DNA of 64,000 nt, taken from assembly GCF_021018805.1 (NCBI RefSeq), contig NC_086259.1, positions 14,723,001 through 14,787,000 of the forward strand. The letters run 5' to 3'. Numbering within the stretch: position 1 is the stretch's first letter; each line of letters begins with the position of its first letter. The notes below the pieces were generated by a model. The model made no database searches and was not told where the DNA came from. It saw only the letters and a list, made by a program, of their open reading frames with translations. The position numbers were made by a program, and so were the translations under genes. The stretch is from Prinia subflava (lineage: Eukaryota > Chordata > Aves > Passeriformes > Cisticolidae). Shown here one piece after another: positions 1 through 16,086 of this stretch.

Positions 1-4110
<4,110 letters not shown>

Positions 4111-5721
4111 GCCCACCCACTGCTGCCCACAAAGGCTCCTCTGGTTCTCTGCTGGATCCGTATTGCTATACAGTCTGTGTATGTATTTATATATATATAT
4201 AAAAATGAATTATGCATATAAAAACTGAACTCCTGCTGTGAAGCCACGGCCAGCAGGAAGAAAAACAAGATCCTTGAGCCGACTTATGGTATGAGTTCAT
4301 TCTTCTGCATATGACACACATAATTCCATGTTTCCATTCCTTTTCCTTGTCTCCATAGCAATTAACAGGCCCTTGTCATCATTCCAAAGCCGTGATTGTC
4401 AGAGCAACTGGGGACCTGCTGAAGGCACGAGCTGCATTCTCTCGATCTGAACTGAAGTTACAGGTCTGACACAAGGTTCTCTTGACAGAATGATCTTCTC
4501 TTCCTTGAGAGAATATTTATATAGTTACATATTTAGACTTGTTATATTTAGATGACATATATAGTTATAATATATATATTTAGACATCCATACAAGCCAG
4601 TTTGATACAAAAAGTTACAACCTCGGAGACTCCAAACTGCCAAATCAGCTGTTTGGAATACACCCAGTCTAAGGAAAAGGCTCCAGTGAGTTGAAGAATT
4701 CCTGTGGAACATCCAAACCCAGTGTCAGCCCAACAGAGTGACAGGCAGCAGATGCAGAGCACTGTCCCCTCCCATTCCTCCCCTTGGGAAGCTGCACCTT
4801 CTCCTGAGAAGAGTGAACTCTGACACACACTGGAGAAGGGAATCCCATCCATGCAGGACATGCAGACACCTACTGCTCCCAGCAGAGCTTCTCAAAGGAC
4901 TCTTTTCCAACATTTCAGTCACACTGTATCAGCAAAAAATGCTCTTTGTTGTATTAATGGAATTATGTTTAAAAAAAATCCTTGAAAAATGTCAGCCCTT
5001 TAGATTGGCATTGCCTGCTGAAGAGATTTAAACTCTGTTGGCCATTATGTCCTTTAGTGTTGTGCAAAACCTGTTTAACTTCCAGTCCCTGCTGTTAAGA
5101 GCTGGGTTGGATTTCCAGGAATTGGCTGTAGTTTGAGGAAGCTGTACTGCACACACAGCATAACCCAGAGAGGAGGATCCACACCTGCAGCAGGATTTAG
5201 GACAGCCTCAGGATGGGGAGAAACAACTCGTGTCACACTGACTGCCCTGAAGGACACTGAAGAGAAAGTTCAATATCCATCTCCGTCCCTCTGAAACTGA
5301 TATATGGGACAGGCATTATTCTTTCCCAGCTTCTGAACTGTTCTACAAAGTCTCACAATCCTTGACAGCCTTTGCTGTGTAAGATCTCGTTCCTACTGTG
5401 GTTTAGGCTCCCTGGAAGCAGCACAATCGTACACAGAAGTTTTCCTTTGTTTCCCTGTGTAAGGAGCACAGCACAGACCAGCTCCTCCATGCAGCAACTG
5501 CCTGTGCAGGAACACCAGTGGAAAACAAAGGGGCACCGTGGCTCCCACAGGGAGCAGAGCCACAGAAACCACACAGGTGTGTCAAACACAGACACCTGGC
5601 TGGCAGGAAGAGCACCAACACACCTGAATGCCTGCTAGGAACATTCTGAACACCACAATGCAGCAGCCTCTCAGCTCACTGGCATAAGCAGCATTGGCAT
5701 TACACAAAATACATGCAATAT
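4111..5721. other. Intergenic region between RANBP10 and CENPT; no gene recognised
   Basis: AT-rich sequence with a short TA-rich tract near 4185-4205 and another near 4550-4580. No exon with conserved protein content was found. In human, TSNAXIP1 occupies this interval. The gap here is only about 1.6 kb between the CpG island and the CENPT poly(A) signal, too small for that multi-exon gene. Confidence 0.5.
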
Positions 5722-5727
5722 TTTATT
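5722..5727 (-). other. CENPT: Poly(A) signal of CENPT
   Basis: AATAAA on the minus strand, about 255 bp after the CENPT stop codon, giving a short 3' UTR. Confidence 0.55.
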
Positions 5728-5982
5728 TGTAAGAGCTGTACAAGTATTCAAAGGTAACATGTAAAAATATGGATAGCCAAATTACTTGTAACAAAGGCTG
5801 GTGAGACCCAGCAGGGCGGTGTGGTGGCCACAGCACCACCTGCCTCCACCCAGGAGAACATCCAGCAGTCCTTGCCTGACTGGTTACGTGTGGAAAAGCA
5901 TCAGCTCCAGCAGTAACATGGAACAACCCACAGCCAGCCCCTGGGAGCAGCCTCCCCACCCACAGGGGCCATCCCTGCACCT

Positions 5983-8763
5983 TCACTTGCGGGGAATCAC
6001 TTTATTTCCACTCACTGCAACTGGAATCAGGAGCTTCCGGTACTCCAGAGGGAGGTAACGCTCTATCAGCACATTCAGAGACATCTTGTCAGTCACCAGC
6101 CCTTGCCTTTGTCCAAAAAGAGAGCAGAGAAGAAACCAGAGTTGTTAGTGAAATGCGTTTCCATTCGATATCAGAGTACAGTTTTCTTGCACTGATGTTT
6201 TTGCATTTAAGAGCTGAAATGCTCTGGCTGCTTGTGACAAACAGCTCCAGACTCGTGTTTGCAGGCAGCTTCTCAGCTCCTGTGCATGGTGCAATGCCAG
6301 GATTGCCCACACAGCAGAGCAGACCCAGAGGGTTCCTGCACAGCAGCTTCCCACAGGGCTTCCCACTGTTTACCATGGGGATATTCATCTATATTGATCA
6401 GGATCAAAGTAGAAGCTCATTGCTTTTTAAATTCACAATCCACCTACCATGGGATAAATTCTACCCTTTGAAGACGTGCACAGAACGATGTGACAGAAGG
6501 AAATAGCTCAGTACCCTGATTTTTTTACAGTCACAACTCAGAGGTGGTTGGCATTTGCCAACTGTGTAGGCCATGGAGTTTTCCAGTACACCATTTAGCT
6601 GGCCTGAAAAAATCAGCATCTCCCAGTTTTGCAGAAAGGAAGAAAGTGCAACATTTATTCACACTTTCTGTGTGGAAGGAACAGAAATGCTGTTCTTATG
6701 CATGAGCCAGCAACAATTCCTGATCACGAGGCAGTAAAAAGGCATAAAGACATCTAGAACAACGTGAAACAGCGAGTACATGGAATTCTTAAACCAGGAC
6801 AACTAACCCATCAAGCCTCCTGACCTGTTCATACCAACTTCAGCACACACCTGTCAGGAGGGAAAATGAAATCTCTGGATCAGGACAGCAACAGATGAAT
6901 CTTTTTAAGCAGCAGCACCAGCTCACCTACAGAAGCCCATACAACGCCAGTGCCATCAGCTGTGCCATGTACTATCCTCCAGGTGACTTGAACATCACAT
7001 TTGAAACTCTTCCAGTGGAGATTAAGACCAACAAGCCAGAGCAATGACTTTAAATGAAATGCTGTGGATTGCTTCACGCCTCACAGAGTTTTACAGAGGG
7101 CTTCCAAGCCAAGAATAAATCCCTTGTGTTTTGGTCAGAGAACAAAGTAAATTCAGGCACAAGATAGGGGAGCTGTGAGTGTCCAGAAGACAGAATACCA
7201 GCGAGGCAGCTCTCAGAACAGCTCTTCCAGGCTGCTGTCCAGGAATGTCAATGTTAGGAGAGGTCAGCCCTGCCCACCCGGGCTGGGGGCTCTTTCTCCT
7301 GCTCTGAGGAGGAACTGTCAAGTTTGGATCCCAAGTAGCAGCTTGTGCAGCAGCAGGAAGAGGTGTATTTTGTTTAGAAGAGCAAGACACCAAAACAGAC
7401 AGCAGGACATGTGAAAATGCTCTGTGTCAGTTGCAGATGATTTTAGCAAAGAGATCACTCCAGGATGCAAAGAGTGCAGCCCAGCCGCCCTCTCAGCATT
7501 TCTCTGCTTTTTCTATACATTTCCCAGACATTACTGCTTCACCCTCACACAAATCCTTCTCCTCTTGAATCCTCAGATGACTCCTTGCATTCACAACCCC
7601 TCACTACATCCTCTTGCCCCTCCACCATCACTGAAAGGTGCAACCCAAGCCCAGGGACACCTCCTGGGACAGAAGCGGCCTCACACAGAGTAAATCCCAG
7701 ATCCCACACTTACCATGCTAACACTGCTGGTGCACATTCTGGCAACAACCAGGTGTTACTGGGCTATCAAAGCACCACCAAACACTAATGCAGATTAGTA
7801 ACAACCCCTCCATTACCTTCTCATGAGGACTTCCAGGTCAGCTGCCTCCACTGTCTTCCTCCCTGCATGGTGGGTGTAAGCTTCCAGATCATCGCTCAGC
7901 TGCTTGAAGTATCTCTCGGAGCTGAGGGGGAAATCAGATCAGACTGTGGAGTGTGTGAACACCAGCTACCCACCCACCTCTGCAGGACAAGCTGCACTGG
8001 AGCTGCTCGTTGTGCAGGTCACAGCCTGCCAGGGAAAGCTGGGGGAGAAGTGACTCCAGCCCACGAACAGAGCTTGGCCTCTCAGCCCAGGCTCCCTGGA
8101 ACTTCACTGCCAAGACAGCTGTGAAAGAGCTGCACATCTGACGACCAGAACCTTTCCCAAACTGCTTTTTGGCTGCTGCAGTGACACTGTTCAAACAATA
8201 TACAGATTTTACTGATGAAGGTAACAAGGTCTAAGGATTCAAAAAGCTGAGAAACCTGGATTCTAATGGAATACTGCACATCCTTACTGTGCCATGACCA
8301 TTGTCCAGAGCCATCCTGCCCATGGAAATTAATAATGACAAGACTCTGCTACAATTTGTTGGGACAAACCCCAGATGCTCCTGGCAAGGCTGCACTGATC
8401 AGATGCCCATGTGGCAGCCCAAAGCACTTTGCACATTTCTGCCCGTTTTTATCAGGCCTCCCAAGACTCTTTCCAGCTGAAGAGAGAGGGCTATCAGCTT
8501 GTCAGCAGCGCTCTCAACAGATTTATTACTTCAGGAGAGAAAAGAAAAAAAACCCTCAACACTAAAAATAATGGAAAGAGGGGTTTGTTGCTACGTACCA
8601 TTTTTCAACAATTTTGAATGCATCTCTGGTCACTGGCATTTTAACAAAATGTCTGAATATCTCCTTTATCAAATTCCTTGGTACTTGAGGCTCACGTGGT
8701 TTCCTCTGGGATGTTCCCAATCTCTTTGGAACTGCCTTAGGATGCAGCAGCCGCAGGGGAGAC
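5983..8763 (-). CDS. CENPT: CENPT histone-fold exons (last three)
   Basis: Exons 8763-8599, 7921-7817 and 6106-5983 encode the CENP-T histone fold. Helix 1 begins near LIKEIFRHFVKMPVTRDA. The TG|C codon across the first junction makes VEKC, and the AG|G codon across the second makes MRRQGLVTDK. This is the most conserved part of the protein and fixes the gene's identity. Confidence 0.92.
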
Positions 8764-11700
8764 CTTTGAGGGAAATTGAAAATTCACACATTGAATGAAC
8801 ACGGGAGAGGCAGAGAACACCAAGTGGAATTCAGAAAAACCCTAAGCTGAACTGGAAGGGATAAGAGCTACCTTGAGCTCTTCATTCTTTCTCCCTCCCA
8901 ATTCTTCAAAACTCTCATGCCCACACAGGACAGTGTGCAAACAGTTCATGTGGCACCATGGCCTAAAGGAAATCAGAATTGTCTTCCATTCTAAAATAGG
9001 AAAAATTGTAATGTGGAAGAGTTAAGTGAAATCCATGGATTCACTTAGTATACAATTGGAAAACAACAGAAAAAACCTAGAACCTCAGGCTAACACATGC
9101 AAACCCAGAGGAGGCATATGGATCATCTGACCCTCTCCAGTACACCCATATGTGGGCACAGAATTTTGTCTTATTGTTTATTGCTTTAACAGACAAAGCT
9201 CTGAAGTCATGGGCTAGTCTGCTCTGCCCCCAGCCCACTTCTGCCAGGTCACTGCTGGACATGGCTTAGGCTTACCTGGGGGCAGCAGGTTTTGCAACAT
9301 GTGGCGTTGACAGCAGGAGGTTCTCAGCTGGAGCACGGACAAACGCAGGAGTCTTCATGGAAACCTCTGGGAAAAAAAGTATTTAAGGAACCGAAGACTC
9401 TTTCCAGAACTCCTGGAGCAGGCAGTGCTGCCACAGCAGACAGAAACCCAGCCAGCTCCCCACATGCCTGGTGCTGGTCACACTCCCTGTGCTCTGGCTG
9501 TGTCCCCACAGCACCCTGAGCCAGCACAGCTGCAGTGCCACCCCCACAGCTCTGCCACAGGCTGGTGGCTCCTCTTGGGCCCCTGTGCTGGCCCAGCTGG
9601 CTGGCCAGGCTGCAGGGACACACACTCAGGACCAGGCTGCAGCAGCCACTGGCTGGATTAACTTAGATTGCCACAAAACTGCAGTCTTTTTAACCAGACA
9701 GAACTTCAGTCTACAAGCTAACTCTGTCATGTTGCTAAGCCACTGGCAAATTCTCCTGAACAAAGGGACAAGCTGAGCTACAAAATCACAAAGGCTAGAC
9801 TATAAACTTCTCTATGTTTGCAGATTTTCATAACTCCCGGCAGGCAAAGCTCCTGTTATCAGCATCTCACCTGTTCTCTGCTATGAACCCAGAGCAGTTT
9901 CCTCCAAGTCTGATCTGCATTGTCTTTAACTTCACTCTTGAACTTCTTCACTTAACAAGTGAGAGCAGGAAAGAAAACAATGTTAACAGAAATGCTGAGC
10001 AGCTTTCTTACCTTGGCTTGCAGGGTGTTCAGCTTCATCCTCAGCAGGCTCTTCCCCTGAACTATCCAAATCTAGCATGATAGCCTGGTCCTCCTGCAGT
10101 TCATCTCCTTGGTCATCAGTTTCATTTAATGGAGTCGTCTCAGGTTTATCAAACGAGGGAAAGGCATGAGAGTGCTTGCCCAGACTTTCAGCTTCAATGC
10201 CTCTGGTAATCTCACGCTCTAGATATCCAAAACAGGAAAAACAAAGCACTAAAATAAATATCTTTGCCTGATTCTGAAACTTCCACTAGTAATTTTTAAT
10301 CAAAGATACTACTCTAACTATACATTTGTAAACACTACTGCCAGTACAAGTTTTGGTTTCCCTTTAAATAAAATACAGTCTTCCAGCTTAAAATGACAAA
10401 ATTGGTTTGATATTTCCCCAGTAATTAGCCCAGATTCCAGAAAACAAAGGCAGTTAAGTCTCTCTCTCAGCACTGATGCCAGTAATGCAGCATGAGAGAA
10501 CTCTGGCACTACAGGGAGCTGTCAGCATTAGAGGTGTCCTCACCAGCTCCAGGAGAGCCGTGGGCTCCAGCGCTGCCTTCTGCCAGTGTCTGGACTAGGA
10601 ACTTTCAAAGATCCCTTCCAAGTCTGTCTACACGTTCTACATATTATCTCCTTATTTTCTGTGACCAGTTTAGAGTGCCCTCTTCTGGGTCCCAGTACAA
10701 AGGAGAGATGGACACAGTGGAGAGTCCAGCAAAGGCCCACCAGGACCTCAGTTAAGGGACTGAAGCATCCCTCCTAGAAGGAGAGGCTGAGAGAGCTGGG
10801 ACTGTTCAGCCCAGAGAAGGCTTGGGGCAGATCTTACCAATATACACAAGTGTCTGAAGGCGGTGTGTAAGGCAGACAGAGCCAGACTCTTTCCAGTGAT
10901 GCCCAGTGCCAGGAGAAAAGGCAACTGGCACACACTGGAACATGGGGGGCTCCATCTGAACATAAGGAAGAGAGCCTGCAGTCATTACCCTTGGAGACTT
11001 GTAAGAGCCACTCAGTGTCCTGGGCAACCTGCTCTACGTGGCCCTGCCAGAGCAGAGAGGTTGGAGAAAATAAGCTTGAGGTCCCTTTCTACCTCAACCA
11101 CTCTGTGAGTTCAGATAATACCTGCTAAGCCTTAACCCATAGTACTCACTGCAAGCCACCTCTTCTTCAGAAAAAGAAATCTGTGCCGCTGGGTTACTCT
11201 GCTGGGGATGATCCTGCTTCTCCTCTTGCTGTTTTGCAGGGGTTTCTGGAGATACATGAGTCATTCTGTCAACATGTTCATGATCAAGGCTTGAGTTCTT
11301 GGAGTATCTTTGGATCCTTCCCTCGTTTGTGCTCACAGCAGATACTGGGTCCTCCAGCCTAGCTTCCTCTTGATCTGCATCAGAAATCAGGCTCCTCTGC
11401 GCTGAATTTTTTGAATCTGACAGCTGAGGTTCAAGAGCAGAAAATTTATTTTGGCTCTGTTCATCCAGCTGGGGCTGAACAAAGAGCTCTGTGCTATCCA
11501 TCATCATTTCTGCATCACTTGTCAGGATGCTTGATCGAATCCCAGATGCAGATTGTGAGTCCACAAGATAGTTTTGTCCTGTTGAGAAAGGTTTAAAACA
11601 AATTTTGTGTGAAAAACCATTCAAGATCATAGGAACACACTTTACTACCAGAACTTGTGTAATTCACAATTTAAGTCATTCAAAGAAACTTTAGTCCTCC

Positions 11701-14700
11701 TCAACAGATCTGAACAGATCCTGATTCAACACTGAAACTGTATGACTCCATTTCTGTGCCCACAACTCTGCCTACCAAACCAATAGAGACCTTAGTACCC
11801 ACAGATGAAGATGATCCCAAACAATTCCTGTGGTTTAAATGACCAAAATGGGCAAAGTACATATTGAAGTGCACAGAATCAAAGGAACTGCCAAGGCACA
11901 ACCTCATTCTAATCTTGCTTCCCAAATCCCACTCTATTTCTGTGAACGTGTCAGTAAATTTTAAATTCTGAAATACAGACCATGCTTCAGTAAACGCTTC
12001 TAAAAGCCCCTTTAACATAAGGCCCTGCCTGCCAAAAGAGAAATAACACCACAAAAGGAACCTTTGTTCATCAGCATGTTCTGTTCCACTCTGCCCTCAA
12101 ACGCTTGCATGTCAACAGCCTTGCGGGTTTTGGGCCTCCGGAGCAGCCCCCTCTTCTCAACAGTGTCTGGGGCCAGCAGGGAACCCACAGACATCCGAAT
12201 GGATCTGCAAAAGAGGGGAGAAAGAGTCAAAATCACACTCCACTTCCACCCTCAGAACACAGACATGACAGCTCTAACAGTGACACATTGTGCACAACTA
12301 GGAGAAATTTCCCCAAAAAACCCTTCAAGATTACATGTCAGTCTTTAAGTGAACTGTTTATTTTCATACTCTCACCCAACATCAGGGTATGTATCACAGA
12401 GATGAGGAAGCAGGCTGTTTTACTGCCTCCCTGAGACACTGCAACACTACAGCCGACAAAAGGGTCAGAGTTAAAAAAAAAAAAAGTTAACAATAAAAAA
12501 GGGAGAACAGATGTTTGAGAGTAAAGACATATTCTAGATGACAATGAGGTGGCAGGAAGACCTCCCAACAAGTTTAAGAATCTACTTAGTTTTAATATTC
12601 TCAGCAAAGTACAGCTACCAACACACTGTGAGTGTTTCCAGATGAGAGCTGATAGTAACACCAAAAGCACAGGGAAAGATGTGTCTCACTGTAGGTGTTC
12701 TGCATCCTGAAGACTGACCATGCCCAATGACCTCCTGTCCCTCTCTCCAGGCAATCCAATTAAAAACGGGGTTCAAAGAAGTAAAGAACACAGCCCCAAA
12801 AATGATCTTGTGTAGCACCCCAGACAAGGGCTGCAGTGAGAAAGATGAAATAATGCTGACTTGGGCCAGGGTCGTTTGCAAAGTACACAGGCAACACTGG
12901 AAAGTAAGTTCTTTGACTCACTAAAAATCTTTTAAAGTCCAGAAAATACTGCATAGATGCAACTGAAGTGACAAAACATTCACAGGCAGGGAAAATATTC
13001 TAAGGTATATTGTGTGCTGATTTACTGCTGGAAGCATGACAGCACAAGGAAAAAATGAATGATCCTAGCAAGTAAAAAGAGAAGCAATAGAAGTAACACA
13101 AGTTAGATGAACCCAGGCATAGAGAGCCACAATTTCTGAAAATCAAATGGTGTGTGGTGCCACACCTTCAAATTCCATCAGCAGAGGGGCAGATGACTGT
13201 GTTATTGCTAACACTAACACAGGTCTTTAACACAAACCCAGGTATCTGCACTGCTCTTCACCCTTCAGATGTGATCACACCTAGGACAGCCACAAGTTAA
13301 GACATTTTAGGTTAAACTCACCGAGTCATAATTGTGCTGTCCAGCGCTGACTGAGCTAGAAAAAATTGGTGGCACATTAGTTGAGAAATTACCCTTTACA
13401 CAACAGGCCACAGAAACAGCCCAATGGATCTTCCTCCTTTCACAGCCAGTCATGCTACAATCCTCAAACACCATACTTTGGGGTAAACAGAATTACAGGT
13501 CACTTTACTATTTGTCTCCATCTCAGAAATGCATATTAGAAATCCAAAAAGCAGTTTCTGAAAGGTTAAGAAAATAGTTATTTCAGTGGAAATTTAACAT
13601 GGTGTATACCCTAGATTTAATAATTTTAATTTTACCACATTGATAACAAGATGTTAGGCCTTGGTCTCAACCACCTTTCAGCAACCCAACCCAAACACAC
13701 CTGGAGCTTTAGAAACACAGGTAACTATTCCACAGACTCTTGATGAAACTGGAACTCAAACCTGTTCTACTCACAAAGAACTTTACAATTATTTTATATA
13801 ATTAATTAATATTGCAATGGAAAGCATGCAGCTGTTGTATTTTAAATCTTCCAGAACTGAGAAGAAGACAGGGATTGCTTCCTCTGGGGACACTTCAAAA
13901 CTCAAAAAGCACCAAGCTGCAAAAGTAGTCAAGAGATTATATATATAGACATGGCAGAGCCTTGAACTTGGCTTTAAAAGGTTTCTTTTAAATTTGATAG
14001 GATAGGGGTTTTTACTTTCTCCATCATCCCCTTTGCATGAGATATTGCAATCTGGATTCCAAACCTACAACTGCCCAGCTGGGCAGCTCCTGGCAAATGA
14101 GCTGAGCAGGTGAGAACAGCTGACAGCAAATGCAGCACTGAGCAAGGTAATTCCTGCCTGCAGCCTTACCTTGGTACTGGGGAAGTCGTCTTTCTGCTGC
14201 TCTCTCAAATTCAGAAATGCTGAGTTTCTTTCTCTTCTTTGTCATGTGGAACACAGTGATGGGTGTCTCCTCAGGACCAACATCTGGCAGCTGCAATTCC
14301 CCCCTACCAAAAAAAAAGCAAGCTGAAGAGGTATTTCTGATAATCCCACCCAAAAAGATGCAATTTCGATCACGGAAACAAACACAAGTGGAGAAGTCCT
14401 GCTCCCCAGTCCCATCACAGGAGCTGCAGCTACACCTGGCAGTGTAATAAAAGTGTAAATTATAAAAAAACCCTACTTACATGCTGGAAACCCTCTTAGA
14501 TGGGACTTCTGAATCAGCTTGTTTTGTGTCTTCAAGGGCAGATATCTGAAGTGCCAGCGGTGAAACCTCGGGTTCTGCCAACAAACCAGAACATTTCATT
14601 TCCACAATTCAATACAGCAAGAGCAACAAAATGCAGCAGGGCATCACACCTACACTACAGGCTGTAAATAACATTTACTAACAGGTTTAAATAAAGACCT

Positions 14701-15834
14701 AGTGAAAACTGTTTGGGTTCTGCTCCTGGGAAGGCTGGCAGTGACAAAGCCAGCGGTGACAGATGGCAGCACTGCAGCAGAAGGTGCCTCTGTAACTCAC
14801 ACCTGATCCTATGGCCAGAGGCAGCACCAGGATAAGAAGAGCAAGTGAAGAGGGTTTTGAAGAGGATCCTCAAAGCTATGATTTCACCAGTGCAAGGCCT
14901 GGTCTCTCACACAGCTGCATCCTGCATCCCCTGCAGTGACTCCTCTGTTACATAAATCAGTCATACAGCAATTGATTTCTGTTCTGTGAAACAGGGAAAG
15001 GACAGTGGGCTACCAAGAAACACGCCCCGTTTTCTCAACTTTACAAAAGCATTCTTTCTGTTCTCAATTCTCCCGAAAAAAGACACTTACGGTTCTGCAT
15101 GACTCTCTTGAGCATAAGCCGTGGCGTGCCATTTCTGAGATCAGGGAACACTGCCAGTCTCTGCTTTGCCAAGGTGCTGCTGACAGACTTATTCCTATTT
15201 TCTACACTCAATCCAGTCTACGGGAAATCAAGAGACAAGCAATTCAAAGCTATTATTTTCATTATTAAAGACCTCAACAACAAAAGCATCCACCACCCAT
15301 GTTCTAGTAACAAGCTAAGCAAGCTGGTAAGAAGCTTTTTCCAAACTCCCGAGAGAAATTACGCATGTTGACTTTCTGACAGTGGTGGCACTTCCCGTGT
15401 GGACGGGAGACAATTCAGCTCGGGGCATCATCCGGATGGGTTCCAGCATAAAACCCTGCTGCTTTTTCGTCCTGCTCCGGGACGAAATCCGGAGTGCCCT
15501 CAGCACAGCCGTGACCTAAACCCGCTGAACTGCGGGTTACTCGGCGAGTGCCAAAGTCAGAGGCTTTGGCCCATTTTCCACGATTAAAGGAGAACAAGGG
15601 TGAGGGAGCGGCCTCCGCTTCTGCTTCAGAGGCCTCGTTTCTGTCTCAAACCGAGATCCACCGGGCGAGTCCCACGGGATGGTCAATGCCAACAGCGACT
15701 CTCCTTTCCTTCCTTTCCTCCCTTCCCTCCCGCTCGCCCTCCCAGACCCCTCGGGGCACCTGGGCCGCCGCCCGCGCGTTGTGGCGGCCGCTGCGCCTGA
15801 GGCCGGGCTTGGCCCGGGATCGCCCGTCGGCCAT
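5983..15834 (-). CDS. CENPT: CENPT, centromere protein T (11 coding exons resolved; 5' end uncertain)
   Basis: CENP-T is a kinetochore protein of the CCAN. Its C-terminal histone fold joins CENP-W/S/X on centromeric DNA and its N-terminus recruits NDC80. Exons (minus strand, transcription order): 15134-15091, 14574-14481, 14303-14170, 13346-13322, 12204-12062, 11578-11150, 10218-10012, 9366-9276, 8763-8599, 7921-7817, 6106-5983. All join in one frame (519 codons plus stop). Family landmarks in order: TPRLMLKRVMQ, GELQLPDVGPEETP, RGLLRRPKTRKAVDMQAF, a long acidic Ser/Glu-rich exon (11578-11150), then the histone fold with FKIVEKCSERYFKQLSDDLE, HHAGRKTV, LEVLMRRQGLVTDK and LPLEYRKLLIPVA, ending VIPRK. 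The first resolved exon needs two bases from an upstream exon. A possible start exon is 15834-15760, but the linking exon with the NDC80-binding segment was not found. Head-to-head with THAP11, as in mammals. Confidence 0.9.
10705..11107 (+). repeat. CR1 LINE fragment (3' part) in a CENPT intron
   Basis: It contains the typical CR1 run: TGGAGAGTCCAGC, then GGAGAGGCTGAGAGAGCTGGGA, TTCAGCCCAGAGAAGGCT, and a CCTTTCTACCTCAACCACTCTGTGA-like end. It is truncated at the 5' side as usual and lies between CENPT exons 11578-11150 and 10218-10012, antisense to the gene. Confidence 0.85.
13322..13346 (-). CDS. CENPT: CENPT 25-nt microexon
   Basis: Flanked by a TCAG acceptor and a GTGAGT donor, this 25-nt exon encodes (A)LDSTIMT(R). 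Without it, the exon ending at 14170 (one base over) and the exon starting at 12204 (needing two bases) are out of frame. With it, they join as ...STIMTRSIRMSVGS, which resembles SSLTRSLNLTF in human CENPT. Confidence 0.8.
15760..15834 (-). CDS. CENPT: Candidate CENPT start exon
   Basis: An ATG at 15834 opens a 25-codon stretch MADGRSRAKPGLRRSGRHNA... ending at a CCCAG|GTGCCC donor inside the CpG island. MAD also begins human CENPT, and the location matches the head-to-head arrangement with THAP11. The exon ends in phase 0, whereas the first resolved exon (15134) needs two donated bases, so at least one exon between them is missing from this model. Confidence 0.35.
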
Positions 15835-15918
15835 GGCGGGCCCGGTAACGGCCGCGCACCTCCCGCGTCCCGCCGCCTCTCGCGAGACGTGCGCGCGCGC
15901 GCCGGGAGGGGCCGCGGC

Positions 15919-16032
15919 GCAGTGTGGGGCGGGTAGTTCCGCCGGCGGCGCGGTGCATTGTGGTCCGCGTAGTTCCGGGGCGGCGGCGGCGGCGGCGGCG
16001 AGAGGCCGCGCGGGCCTTGTGGGAGCTGTAGT
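15919..16032 (-). promoter_or_regulatory. Cluster of three ZNF143/THAP11-type (SBS) elements in the THAP11/CENPT promoter
   Basis: Minus-strand 19-mers: 15937-15919 ACTACCCGCCCCACACTGC, 15973-15955 ACTACGCGGACCACAATGC, 16032-16014 ACTACAGCTCCCACAAGGC. All keep ACTAC at the start, CCA at positions 11-13 and GC at the end, like the consensus ACTACAATTCCCAGCATGC. They share one orientation and end 55-170 bp upstream of the THAP11 start codon. THAP11 is known to bind this element together with ZNF143 and HCFC1, so autoregulation is possible (inference). Confidence 0.65.
15980..16000 (+). repeat. (CGG)n microsatellite
   Basis: About seven uninterrupted CGG units in the 5' leader/promoter of THAP11, between the second and third SBS-type elements. 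Confidence 0.85.
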
Positions 16033-16086
16033 TCGGCGGGGCCGCTCGCCCCGCTCGCCGCGGGTGTCCCCCCGCCCCGCGAGGCC

